From: Anagrus nilaparvatae
Lineage: Eukaryota > Arthropoda > Insecta > Hymenoptera > Mymaridae
Assembly: GCA_022575985.1 (NCBI GenBank)
Contig: JAKSXM010000107.1
Span: forward strand, 62,001-126,000
DNA length: 64,000 nt
Direction of reading: 5' to 3'
Shown here: positions 11,707-22,196 of the stretch, piece by piece
Position numbering within the stretch: position 1 is the stretch's first letter
Layout of the letters: each line of letters begins with the position of its first letter
The notes under the pieces: generated by a model
Database searches by the model: none
Told to the model about the DNA's origin: nothing
Seen by the model: the letters and a program-made list of their open reading frames with translations, nothing else
Position numbers and translations under genes: made by a program

Positions 11707-11847
11707 ATCAGCTTCTCAATCTTTTCTTACTAACTCAATACGAAACTTTGGGTATTAGGGAAAAATGCCCTAATGAAAAGGTTGTCGTACGGATGGAGGA
11801 GAATGCCATTCGCTTAGTTACGGAAAGTGGAGCCGTATTCTATATAG
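11707..11847 (+). CDS. Putative symmetric second exon of Copia gag (141 nt)
   Basis: An acceptor GGGTTTTAG ends at 11706 and a donor GTGTGT starts at 11848. The 141 nt between them are open for 47 codons in the phase set by the first exon (phase 1 in, phase 1 out). The predicted peptide has mixed composition, with NLFLLTQYETLGIREK and MEENAIRLVTESGAVFYI, unlike the low-complexity surroundings. Because the exon is a multiple of three with matching phases, it can be included or skipped without breaking the gag-pol frame. I do not recognise a domain. This is inferred from splice consensus, phase and composition. Confidence 0.5.
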
Positions 11848-12961
11848 GTGTGTAAATATAGCTATATATATTAATAATTAGAAGAGATAAACTTTGACGT
11901 CAAAATTTTTTTTCACATATAAAACAATTGTTAAATCCATTATATAAAGATCGATGGAGATCTGAAGTTGCTTCTATTCAACTTTTTATTCGCCTTCTGA
12001 TTGGCCGAATAAAAATCGATTATTCGATTATTTTTAAATTAATTATAAAAATTGCGGTTCATTATCATTAACTTATAACAATTGTATAAAATAAAAATAT
12101 ACTAATAAGCAAATATACATTTATCAGAATTTAAATTAATTCTAAAAATTTAAAGATTAATAATGATTATTAAAAAATTTCGTTTATATGAAAAATTTAA
12201 ATAAATAAAGTTAATGGTTATGTTATTTAGTTTATTTATAAATTAAAATACACAAAAAATGTAACTGATGCGCCAAAAAGAGGTTAAAAGCAAAACTTGT
12301 ATTATTTATAAAAATAATAAGGACCTTATCTTAGGCTTATAGGTAATAGGCGAAGGAAAAAAAATAAAATTAGGTAAGATTTAAAAATTATATAGGTAGT
12401 TTTTAAAGAACCAAACAATTTATACTTTTGAGATAAAAAGAAATAATATCATAAATAATGTCAAAATCTTGAAGCAATTATAATGTGGTTATTTTGTTAT
12501 TATAAAATATTATTAAGGAAGGAAATTAAATTAACAAATTCGTTGCGGAAGATTTTGGAGCCCCATTAAAAATACATAGAACCATGGTTCAAGGTTGCCT
12601 ACGCCGCTGTGAAAATATTAATTGATTATTATTGACTCTGAAATAATTTTAACTCCAATTCAAACCCATCAAATAGGTTCAAAAATGCTTTCTATATATT
12701 ATACTTATAGTATTGCGATTTATAATAAAAATAGAAACAACCCGATGGAATGTCAAAACTGGAATTTTTGCATATAGGTTATTCTTAGTGAAACTTTATG
12801 AAAAGGATGGTGAAACTTTGGGATTTTCATAAAACCATTTCTACTGGGCTTAGTACGTAAAAATATGATTCCATTCAAATTTTTAAGCTTCAATAGATTG
12901 AACTGTTTCAAAATTACAGGTGTTTTTAAATTTATAAATTTTTTTTAATTTTCTAGAAAAA

Positions 12962-14783
12962 TGTGATAGTCTAGAAGCCGCCTGTGTTAAATTTATGCTT
13001 TTTTTTCCTAAGCCTTGTGTAAGGCTACTTATACGTGATTCTTAAGTTTCCAAGTACGCTGATTGCAAATTTTCAGGTCCCGATCCCGAGAGCGTAGCCC
13101 TAATACCGATATACCATAGTTTTCGGCCAATTTTGAGTGTTTTTTTGACATACTTCATATAAAAACTTTCTATATTGACTTTAAAATTTCAGGTAATATT
13201 GTCAGGTAGTATATACTGCCATTTTAAAGTCAATCTAGAAAGTTTTTATATGAAGTATGTCAAAAAAACACTCAAAATTGGCCGAAAATTACGGTAAATC
13301 GGTATCAGGGCTACGTTTTCGGGATCGGAATCTAAAAATTCAGCATCAGCGTACCCAAAAACTAAAGAGTTCTGCCTGGAAGCCATTTTTGCAGCTGTAA
13401 GCCAATCCCGTAAATGGACGCTTTCTCACCTACTCATGGCTTCAATTTTAATTAAAATAAAAAATGAAAAGCAGAAAAATAATCTCCGGAAAATTCTGCA
13501 GATGGGACAACTTTGCCCGGTCACGGATTATAAATTTTGTTTCAAACAATCGTCTGCTCAGCGCGCAATGACAGAGCAGGCGATTGTTTGAAACAAAATT
13601 TTGTTTTATTTATTATGATGTTTTAGGAAAATTTTCCGTGACCGGGCAAAGTTGTCCCATCTGCAGAATTATCCGGAGATTATTTTTCTGCTTTTCATTT
13701 TTTATCTTAATTAAAATTGAAGCCATGAGTAGGTGAGAAAGCGTCCGTTTACGGGATTGGCTTACAGCTGCAAAAATGGCGTCCAGGCAGAACTCTTAAG
13801 TATCACGTATAAGTAGCTTTACACAAGGGACAAGGCTTAGGAAAAAAGTGCATACATTTAACACAGGCGCACAGTATAGTAAAAAAAAAAAAAGTGGCCA
13901 AAAATCGGCTTCAACGCAATTTCTGATGAAAAAAAACTTTTGCTGGATGGAAAATGACCGTTTTTGTAAATACTAAATGATAGGCTACCGAGATCAAAAA
14001 ATTTTTTTTTTTAATTTTTTTAGCTGCTGAATGAAAAAAAAAATCTATTTTTTACCATAAAAAGGTAAATATTTATAGTTTTAAAATAAAAAAAAAAAAT
14101 TTTTTTAGGTACAGCTCTGTATTAAAATATATACATAAATGATAAATAAACCTAAAAAAAGTGTATTAGTATAATTATACATGGCTGTATGCAGTATAAA
14201 GATGTGTTAGTCAACATTTGCGCAATTTAGTCAAAAAATTAAAAATTTGATTTTTCTATTTTTACTTATATTTTAAACTTAAATAAAGTATAAAAAATAT
14301 AAATTATATAAAAACATTAAAAAAAATACTTTATTTAAGTTTAAAATATAAGTAAAAATAGAAAAATCAAATTTTTCATTTTTTAAAAAATTTTTTGACT
14401 AAATTGCAAATGTTGACTAACACATCTTTATACTGCGTACAACCATGTATAATTATACTAATACCCTTTTTCTAGGTTTATTTATCATTTATGTACATAT
14501 TTTAATACAGAGCTGTACCTAAAAAAAATTTTTTTTTAATTTTAAAACTATAAATATTTTACCTTTTTATGATAAAAAATAGATTTTTTTTGTTCATTCA
14601 GCAGCTAAAAAAATTAAAATAAAAAAATTTTTTTGATCTCGGTAGCCTATCATTTAGTATACACAAAAACGGTCATTTTCCATCCAGCAGAATTTTTTTT
14701 CATCAGAAATTGCGTTGAAGCCGATTTTTGGCCATTTTTTTTTTTTTTACTATACACTGTGAGGCGTCTTCTAGACTATGAGT
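12962..14783. mobile_element. Nested palindromic (foldback) composite inside Copia intron
   Basis: Several inverted repeats are stacked inside one another. The outermost ends are ATAGTCTAGAAG near 12965 and CTTCTAGACTAT near 14770. Next come arms at 12981-13048 and 13795-13868 (GGCTACTTATACGTGAT and its complement). Inside these lie one palindrome at about 13090-13340 and another at about 13365-13793, whose loop lies at the GCGCGC-containing piece near 13560. A third large palindrome runs 13871-14757, with its centre near 14310. No coding capacity. The arms differ at scattered positions, so they are older than the two matching LTRs. The whole block lies between a possible donor at 11848 and acceptor at 16333. 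Confidence 0.8.
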
Positions 14784-14987
14784 TAATTTTTTGATTTTAA
14801 TTTTTGTAAGCTCTAAATGAAACTAAAAACAATTTTAATGAATAACGGGTATGTAAAATTTCCCACTGAAGACGATTCTGACATCAGTTTTTTGGAAACT
14901 ACAAGGAAATCCGAAAAATTGGAAAAACTAAAGAGGTTTTTCAAAGGCAAATTTCTCCAAAAAGGTTGTTTTTTTTTCTTTTAAAAA

Positions 14988-15720
14988 ATTGGCCAAAAAA
15001 ATTTTATTTTCCCATAAACTTTCTGTTTGTAAGCAGTTTTTTGGGGAATATTTAAAAACTCAAAAAAACGAATTTTCATAACTTTCCATTTTCCAAAATT
15101 TTCTGGATTTCCTTGTCCCCTAACCGAAATTTTGACATGATCTTTGAATTCCTCGGGAAATACTTACTTAAATATACTTACATAAGTTTACTTAAAGACT
15201 CTTTTGAGAGAAATTTTGAACAAATCTGTAGTTCTGTACAAAGAAAAGAAAATAAAATATAATACAAATTCATAAAATAGTAAAATAACAATAATTAGCA
15301 AATAAATTTTAATTTTTTAAATATTTTTATTTTCTTTTCTGTGCACAGAGTTACAGATTTATTCAAAATAATTATCTCAAAAGAGGTCCTTTGGTAAAAT
15401 TTTCCAAGTAATCCAAAAATCGAGTCAGAATTTCGGTTAGGTGACAAAAAAATCCGGAAAATGGAAAATTTTGAAAAATGAAAAGTTATAAAAATTTTTT
15501 TTTTTGTTTTTCAGCATGTAAAAGACAAATATGCTCCAAAAACCAGGTGGAGTACTTACCAACGAAAAATAAAAGCCCATAATGAAAAATGTAACGAAAT
15601 TTATTGTTCCTTAATTTTTATACCATAATCAATATTTTTCCGAAAAATATTATACAGAATATTTAATCAAAGTGTACCAACAAAAAGTTTATGGGAGAAC
15701 AAAAATTTTAAGGCCAATCA
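14988..15720. repeat. Further large palindrome in Copia intron
   Basis: TTGGCCAAAAAAATTTT and CCCATAAACTTT near 14990-15025 are mirrored by AAAGTTTATGGGAG and AAAATTTTAAGGCCAA near 15685-15718. Inner arms near 15070-15130 and 15430-15500 also pair, with the centre near 15285. Non-coding. The sequence 15721-16333 that follows is AT-rich, with a short GC palindrome CTGCGCGCGCAGAGCGCGCGG near 16050, and leads into the splice acceptor. Confidence 0.7.
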
Positions 15721-16551
15721 GATTCTCAAGATGCTGTTAATGATTAATTAAAAAAAGTCTTTCAGGTAAAAATTGAAATACGTGGGAAAAGATATAATCT
15801 ATTCCTCCAATGAAGTAAAAAACAAAAAAAATAATGAAAACTTTCCTTCGAGAATAAAAAACAACACAAATTAAATTTTCTTAAGTAGGTATTTAAATAA
15901 ATTAACGCAAAAGGGGTAAAATAGTTAATTGCATTTTGAAGGTAAAAATATTTGAGAGCAATAAAAATATTAGTATTTTTTATCAGTATAACCATGAATT
16001 TTATTTAAATTAATTTTATAACGAAATTATAAAAAAAAACAATTATTCTGCGCGCGCAGAGCGCGCGGCTATTCTAGTATTATATTATTTTAAATGAATA
16101 ATTATTCTAAATTTTAATACAACACTAAGCTGGTTTGTAAATATTACAAAAATAATTGTGTTCATTAAAATCTTGTATATTTACAAGAATGATCTTGAAT
16201 AACATCTTGTGTTCAGATGCGAAAGAGGTCATTCACTTTGAAGTCTGTCTAGCTTGTGTTCAGCTGATAAATTTTGAAGTTTTACTTAAATAAATAAAAA
16301 TTTCTGGTAGATAAAATTTAAATTTTATTTTAGCAGCAAGTAGCATTACTCAAGATGAATGGAATCTTGTTCAGGCTGCTGTAGAAAATAAAGAATCAGA
16401 AGGAGGAAAATTAACTGTTCCAATTAAAATCCAGCAAGAAAATGGGGCAAATGAAAAGAATATTGATGAGACTTTAGAAAAGAAAAATTTAAATCAGGAG
16501 TTAGAAAGTAAAATTGAAGAAATAGAAAACGATGAGAATTTAGAAAAGAAG

Positions 16552-19500
16552 ATGAGAACTGAAGAGGCGAATAAAGATGATGATGACGCGATTGTATTAG
16601 ACGAGGAAACGCAGACCCCACCTTACTTTAATGGTAATAAACCTAAAATTAAAAGTGTTGTAAAATGTGACTTGAACTTAAAAGGTAGTCACAGTTCCGG
16701 AACAAAATCTAATATGCATATTTTTTCAGATAAAAGAGCTATTGACGAGATAACTGCAAAATATGAACAGCATATTGAGCAGCTCAAAGAACAGCATAAG
16801 CATAATTTAGCAGTTTATGCTAATAAAAATGATTTGATAGCAGAACATGCTAAAAGTAAAATTGATGCTGTAGAAAAGCGACTAGAAAAACGAATGGAGA
16901 ATATAGAAAAGTCTTTAGAAAAATTGAAAAATTTAGATGGGTTAGCAGGAACTCTACAAGCTGCAATAAATATTTTAGATGGGTCAAATAACGATGCGTC
17001 GCGATCCAACCAGGTAAGAAATGAAAACATTGCTTTAACTCCTGATAATGTAAATCTTTTTAATTCAACAATGATCCCTGATGGTACATGTATTCCAACC
17101 ATGAATGATATCAAACAAATTATTGTAGACGAGGTTAAGAAATTAGACATAAGCAAAATTAATTCAAGTAAAGATGATTCAAATAAAGACGAGTCGCTTG
17201 TTAAAGAATTAAAAGACGTGTTTAAAAGCAGTTTTTTACCCCATGATTCAGGTTCTAGACGCGACTATAAATTAACAAGTAAATTAAGGTTTGAACATTT
17301 TATGGATTATTTTACTTCTGAATTAAGAGCTAAAGATTTACTTTATGTTATTGACCCCTCGATTAAAGTAAATGAAAATTTTGATGAGAAAACTCTTGAA
17401 AAACATAAATTCAAAGTACGCGATATATTTATTAACAGAATTGATCAAAATTATCATAATAAAATTATAGACTTAAAAGACCCTGTTAAAATGTTAGATA
17501 AAATTAAAGAAATTAAAAGATGCGAAAATAACTTGACCTCTGTTGACCTTAGAAAACAGTTGTACAGTATACAATATCAACCTTTTAAAGAAAAAGCTAC
17601 CGAATTTTGGGATAAATTTGAAGAGATTATAAGAGTTTATAATACCATCCCAAATGCCCCTCCTTTAACACAGCAAGAAATTCGAGATGCCTTTTACCAA
17701 GCCATTGAAAAACATGTACCACAGGTCCATCAATTAGAATTTGTAAATCAAAGTTTAACCAAAGCAAGTCTGTCATATGAAGACTTAAAACGTTTTATTA
17801 TACAGCATGAAGCTGCTAGAAGAATTGATAGTCGTCAAGCTCTTCCTGCAGTGGCTCAAAGAACTCCAGGAGCCCAAGCTATGGCTGTAAATCCACACGC
17901 GGAAACTCGATGTTATCATTGCGATGACTTGGGGCATATCGCAAAAGACTGTGGAAGATTAAATTTGCATGGTAGAAGATGCTATAACTGCCACAGATTT
18001 GTGACTGATCATGTAGCTGCGAATTGTCCAGCATTTAGACGCGATGATCATTCAAGACCTGGTGGTTCTAGGAGGTATGAAAATTCTTTTAGACGGGGTA
18101 ATAAAAGTTCTGGTGGTGGTAATAATAATAATAATAAGAGGCGAAATGATAATAGCGAAAACAATTCTAACTCAAAAAGACCCAAGTTTGATAACAGTAA
18201 TAATAACAGTAATAGAGGTAGAGGTAGTTTTAGAGGTAGAGGCAGAGGCGGTAAACAAAAAGCAAACGATCAAGATAAGAAGCAGAAACCAGATAATAAA
18301 GGTAACCTTAATACTCTTAATATTTATAACATTGACCCATTTAGATGCGATAATATCATAAAGGAAAATCCCATCACATTAAGTAAAAATAAGTTGCTCG
18401 CAGAATTTTTAGCTGACTCTGGGGCAACAGAACATTTAAGTAATTCCAAATTAATTTTTAAAACTTTAGACGAGAGCCAAAATAACATTATTAAATGCGC
18501 AAATAAAGATGAGTCCGCGAATTTAGAATCGGAGGGAGTAGGTACCATAGAAACAATAAATAATAATAATAATAAATTGTTATTAGATAATGTTATTTGT
18601 GCGGAAGGATTAGCTGAAAACTTATTATCTTTGAGAAAATTTGCTGACAAAGGTTTAGCTATTTACTTAGACAATGAAAAGATAGATATTTTTGACCCTA
18701 TTTCAAAAGAGTCCTTTATTTCTGGTATATATGAAAAACCTTATTGGAAAATAGAATTTGAAATAAATAAATTAGACGAGAACATAAAGCCTTATAATAA
18801 ACCTCTTTATAATAAAATCATAGCTTATTTAACAACCAGAAGCAAACGTCAATATGACCTAGTAAATAAATTTCCTAATAATCATGAAGAGAATATAGAT
18901 GAGGCAATTGAAAACCATTTCGATAATGAGCCCGAAATAAACAATTCAATTTTTGGTACAAGTATAAATGATAGAATTTTACACGATCCAGAAGACTCAA
19001 ATTTTGAAGAAAATGATCTTGAAAAAGAATTAAAATTTAATTTTGATAAGAACTATAATCAATTTATTAAAGGTAATAAAGCGATGCTTTGGCATGTGAG
19101 AATGGGCCATGCATCTTTAGCATATTTGAAGAGACTTCAGAAACTTTTTCCCAATGAAAAAGAGCTTAATAGTGTAAAATTCGATAACGAAATTTTAGAT
19201 TGTGAAATATGTATGATTGCTAAATTAAACAGACTGCCTTTTAAAACCGAGCGATTAAGAGCCAGCGAACCCTTACAAATAATTCATTCGGATATAATGG
19301 GTCCAATAAGTCCAGCTACTTTTCCAAAAAGATATCGATATATTTGCGTTTTTATTGATGATTATTCTAGAGCAGCAATGGCCTTTCCTATGAAAACTAA
19401 AGATGAGACAGCAAATTGCCTAGAATTATTTATCAAAGGCGCTAGAAATATGTTAGGGAGAGATGCGAAAGTTTGTTATCTCAGGACCGATCAAGGTACT

Positions 19501-21816
19501 GAATTCACTGGTAGAAAAACAATAGAAGTATTGGACAAATTAGGTGCTGAACTCCAGCTTGCCTGTCCAGATACTCCCCAGCATAATGGTGTGTCAGAAA
19601 GATTTAATCAAACAATACAAAAAAAAGTTAGATCTCTAATGTACGTTGCGAAACTGCCTGAAAATATGTGGGATTTAGCATTAAGTGCGTCTGTCTATGC
19701 TTATAATCGAACTCCACATAAATCAATAGAAATGGAAATACCGTTATGTAAATTGAACCCTAGATTCAAACCGAATTTAAGTCAATTAAAACGTTTTGGT
19801 TGTATTTCGTACATAAAAATACAAAGAAAAGTAGGTCCCAAATTTCGACGTATAGCCATGCGAGCTGTACTAGTAGGATATAAATCCGATGGATATATTT
19901 TTCTTAAAACTGAAGAAGGGAAATTTTATGAAAGTCGTAATGTAAGGTTCAATGAAAAATTAGTATTTGGAGACAAATACAAGAAAAACAATATTAAATA
20001 TTGGGAAACCGTTTTTGATGAGATAAATAAAGAAAATTGGTTTATTGAATTTCATGAGAACTCAAAAGAAAATTCTAATGAAATTCAAGAAACGGAGGGA
20101 GAAGTGAAGAGAAAAAGGGGCAGACCAAGAAAAATAAATTTAGTATTGGATGAAAAGAATGATGAATTCATTATCGAAGATGAATCATATCACGCATTGT
20201 TAGCTAGAGTGAATAAAGATCCAGTTTCTTATCGTGAAGCCATGCGATCAAGCGAGTACAAAGAATGGGAAAAAGCAACAGAAGATGAGTTATATTCAAT
20301 AAATAAAAATAAAGTTTGGAAGTTCGTCAAAAGGCCAACTTGTAATAAAAACGGTTATAAACCAAACATAATTGATTCAAGATGGGTTCTAAAAAAAAAG
20401 ATAGAGCCAGATGGCAAAATTAAACATAAAGCAAGATTAGTAATAAGAGGGTTCAAGGACAAAAATAATTATGATTTGAAAGAAACATATGCACCCGTTT
20501 CAAGACTTGCATTGATAAGAGCAGTTCTCGCGATTATAAACAAATATGATTTAGATGTGTGTCAGATGGATGTAAAAACAGCATTTTTGAATGGTAAAAT
20601 AGATGACGAGATTTATATGGAAATACCTGAAGGTGTTCAAGTATCTGAACAGTTTAGAAGAGATAATGTATGTAAAATTGAGAAAGCATTATATGGTTTA
20701 AAAATAAGTCCTAAAAGATGGAATGAACGTTTTGCTGAAGTGGCTTTAAAAATTGGACTTACTACACACAACGATGAACCTTGTCTGTTTACTTGGCGTA
20801 ATGGAGAAAAATTCTTGATATTATTACTTTACGTGGATGACATGTTAATTGCAAGCAACCATAAAACTAAATTAGAGTCAGTAAAATCGAGCTTGAAGGA
20901 AGAATTTGAAATGACAGATTTAGGTGAGCCGAAAAGCTTCCTAGGTATAAATATAGATCGTGATAGAGCAAATAAAATTATTAATTTAACTCAAGAAGCG
21001 TACATCGAAAAGATGTTAAATAGATTTGGTTTTAGTAAAATGCATCCTCAAAGAACTCCAATGGTTACGAATCAAGTAGCAAATCGAGAAAGACGAGATC
21101 GTGAAGAACCTGATGATGAAGAGACACTTAAGAAAACAGCTTCACAGGTTAACTTTAAATTTAGAGAGGCTGTTGGTTCTTTATTATATTTAGCGAATGT
21201 TACTAGGCCGGATATATTGTATGCCGTAAATGTTTTGAGTAGACATCAAATCAATCCTACAGAAAATGAATGGAACATGGTAATTCGTGTTTTTCGTTAT
21301 CTGAATGGAACCAAAACCGTAGGTTTAAGGTTCTTAGGTTTGGGTGATGAATTAGAAGGATATTCAGATTCTAGTTTATCTGATTGCAAAGACTCTATTA
21401 CGACGTGTGGGTATGTAATTAGACTATTCGGGGATACTATATCTTACAAAACTACTAAACAAACGTATGTGGCAATATCTACTTGTGAGGCCGAATATGT
21501 AGCAATGAGTTATGCTTGTCGAGAAATGATAGCGGTACATAACTCAATAATATTAATTTTAGTCAATTCATTGATGCCGTTGACTCTTTGGTGTGATAAT
21601 TCGGCTGCAGATAAATGTACAGAAAAGACAGGTAACAATAGATTAAGACATATGGTAGATACTCAAATAGGTTATTTTAAGGACTGTCTTAAACACGGTT
21701 TCATCAAATCTAGATGGGTACCGTCTAAAGAGCAAATAGCAGATATATTTACTAAGCCATTACCTTTTCTTTTACATAATAAATTGACTAATATGATATT
21801 AAACTTGGAGAGTTAG
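16552..21816 (+). CDS. Copia Gag-Pol polyprotein
   Basis: 1754 codons from ATG 16552; the frame is open upstream to 16315 and fits an acceptor at 16333. Domains in order: a charged coiled-coil-like N-terminus (about 65-130); a Copia-type gag (about 235-430); zinc knuckles CX2CX4HX4C at 454-467 and CX2CX6HX4C at 477-492, followed by an RGRG-rich basic stretch; aspartic protease DSGAT at 622-626; the HHCC pre-integrase zinc region from His848; integrase with Asp914, Asp980 and Glu1016 (35 residues between the last two); an AT-hook-like KRGRPRK around 1190; reverse transcriptase with YVDD at 1427-1430; RNase H with Asp1606, Glu1646 and Asp1682; and a C-terminal ADIFTKPL. The polyprotein makes the particle and carries out cleavage, reverse transcription and integration of the element. 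No stop or frameshift is present and all catalytic residues are in place, so it may be functional. The purine tract and 3' LTR follow 111 bp after the stop. Confidence 0.97.
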   Translation: MRTEEANKDDDDAIVLDEETQTPPYFNGNKPKIKSVVKCDLNLKGSHSSGTKSNMHIFSDKRAIDEITAKYEQHIEQLKEQHKHNLAVYANKNDLIAEHAKSKIDAVEKRLEKRMENIEKSLEKLKNLDGLAGTLQAAINILDGSNNDASRSNQVRNENIALTPDNVNLFNSTMIPDGTCIPTMNDIKQIIVDEVKKLDISKINSSKDDSNKDESLVKELKDVFKSSFLPHDSGSRRDYKLTSKLRFEHFMDYFTSELRAKDLLYVIDPSIKVNENFDEKTLEKHKFKVRDIFINRIDQNYHNKIIDLKDPVKMLDKIKEIKRCENNLTSVDLRKQLYSIQYQPFKEKATEFWDKFEEIIRVYNTIPNAPPLTQQEIRDAFYQAIEKHVPQVHQLEFVNQSLTKASLSYEDLKRFIIQHEAARRIDSRQALPAVAQRTPGAQAMAVNPHAETRCYHCDDLGHIAKDCGRLNLHGRRCYNCHRFVTDHVAANCPAFRRDDHSRPGGSRRYENSFRRGNKSSGGGNNNNNKRRNDNSENNSNSKRPKFDNSNNNSNRGRGSFRGRGRGGKQKANDQDKKQKPDNKGNLNTLNIYNIDPFRCDNIIKENPITLSKNKLLAEFLADSGATEHLSNSKLIFKTLDESQNNIIKCANKDESANLESEGVGTIETINNNNNKLLLDNVICAEGLAENLLSLRKFADKGLAIYLDNEKIDIFDPISKESFISGIYEKPYWKIEFEINKLDENIKPYNKPLYNKIIAYLTTRSKRQYDLVNKFPNNHEENIDEAIENHFDNEPEINNSIFGTSINDRILHDPEDSNFEENDLEKELKFNFDKNYNQFIKGNKAMLWHVRMGHASLAYLKRLQKLFPNEKELNSVKFDNEILDCEICMIAKLNRLPFKTERLRASEPLQIIHSDIMGPISPATFPKRYRYICVFIDDYSRAAMAFPMKTKDETANCLELFIKGARNMLGRDAKVCYLRTDQGTEFTGRKTIEVLDKLGAELQLACPDTPQHNGVSERFNQTIQKKVRSLMYVAKLPENMWDLALSASVYAYNRTPHKSIEMEIPLCKLNPRFKPNLSQLKRFGCISYIKIQRKVGPKFRRIAMRAVLVGYKSDGYIFLKTEEGKFYESRNVRFNEKLVFGDKYKKNNIKYWETVFDEINKENWFIEFHENSKENSNEIQETEGEVKRKRGRPRKINLVLDEKNDEFIIEDESYHALLARVNKDPVSYREAMRSSEYKEWEKATEDELYSINKNKVWKFVKRPTCNKNGYKPNIIDSRWVLKKKIEPDGKIKHKARLVIRGFKDKNNYDLKETYAPVSRLALIRAVLAIINKYDLDVCQMDVKTAFLNGKIDDEIYMEIPEGVQVSEQFRRDNVCKIEKALYGLKISPKRWNERFAEVALKIGLTTHNDEPCLFTWRNGEKFLILLLYVDDMLIASNHKTKLESVKSSLKEEFEMTDLGEPKSFLGINIDRDRANKIINLTQEAYIEKMLNRFGFSKMHPQRTPMVTNQVANRERRDREEPDDEETLKKTASQVNFKFREAVGSLLYLANVTRPDILYAVNVLSRHQINPTENEWNMVIRVFRYLNGTKTVGLRFLGLGDELEGYSDSSLSDCKDSITTCGYVIRLFGDTISYKTTKQTYVAISTCEAEYVAMSYACREMIAVHNSIILILVNSLMPLTLWCDNSAADKCTEKTGNNRLRHMVDTQIGYFKDCLKHGFIKSRWVPSKEQIADIFTKPLPFLLHNKLTNMILNLES

Positions 21817-21912
21817 ATGAGTTTTAGATTGAGATTTATAAGTTAAGATGAGAATTTATTTGCATGAATTTTTGATTATTTTGTTTCAGATTCTAAGCAG
21901 TGAGATGTGCTC

Positions 21913-21927
21913 GAGATCGGGAGGGAG
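21913..21927 (+). other. Polypurine tract of the Copia element
   Basis: GAGATCGGGAGGGAG directly abuts the first base of the 3' LTR. This is the expected position and composition for the plus-strand primer of reverse transcription. Confidence 0.85.
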
Positions 21928-22196
21928 TGTTGGAGTGTGGCGCTCTCTACCACATCCTCTATATACTAAAGTTTAAGAAGGAAGGGACGCCGACTGCTCA
22001 GTGCTTATATAGCAACCGTCGTGTCGACATCGTTATCTGTATATTGTATCGTCGTGCTTATAATAACTAATTATCAAATTTATTTTATTGTATTTAAGAC
22101 GTGATTATTTAAGATTAGATTTAGAAGTGAATAAACATTGAGTGTTTTATAAATAAATAAGTGTCCTTTTTATTTAAATAACCCACAAACCTAATA
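21928..22196 (+). repeat. 3' LTR of the Copia element
   Basis: 269 bp, TGTTGGAGTG to CCTAATA, the same by eye as the 5' LTR. It is followed by the second copy of the target duplication, ATTAC, at 22197-22201, and then by the interrupted satellite monomer. Confidence 0.95.

Larger units (their letters stand above)
10313..22196 (+). mobile_element. Complete Copia LTR retrotransposon
   Basis: The element spans 11884 bp. It is bounded by two 269 bp LTRs (10313-10581 and 21928-22196) that I read as identical. The 5-bp target duplication ATTAC lies at 10308-10312 and 22197-22201. The interior holds a primer-binding site, a 5' leader with two possible small exons, a long palindrome-rich intron-like region, a 1754-codon gag-pol core ORF and a purine tract directly before the 3' LTR. 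The domain order is Copia-type, with integrase before reverse transcriptase. It is more than twice the usual 5 kb Copia length because of the region between 10806 and 16333. The satellite monomer it split can be rejoined across the target duplication, so it inserted into the minus-orientation satellite array. Confidence 0.95.

Noticed and set aside
16815..18650. Minus-strand frames of 108-113 codons and a +105-codon frame within gag
   Set aside because: They overlap the 1754-codon gag-pol in other frames and show no motif.
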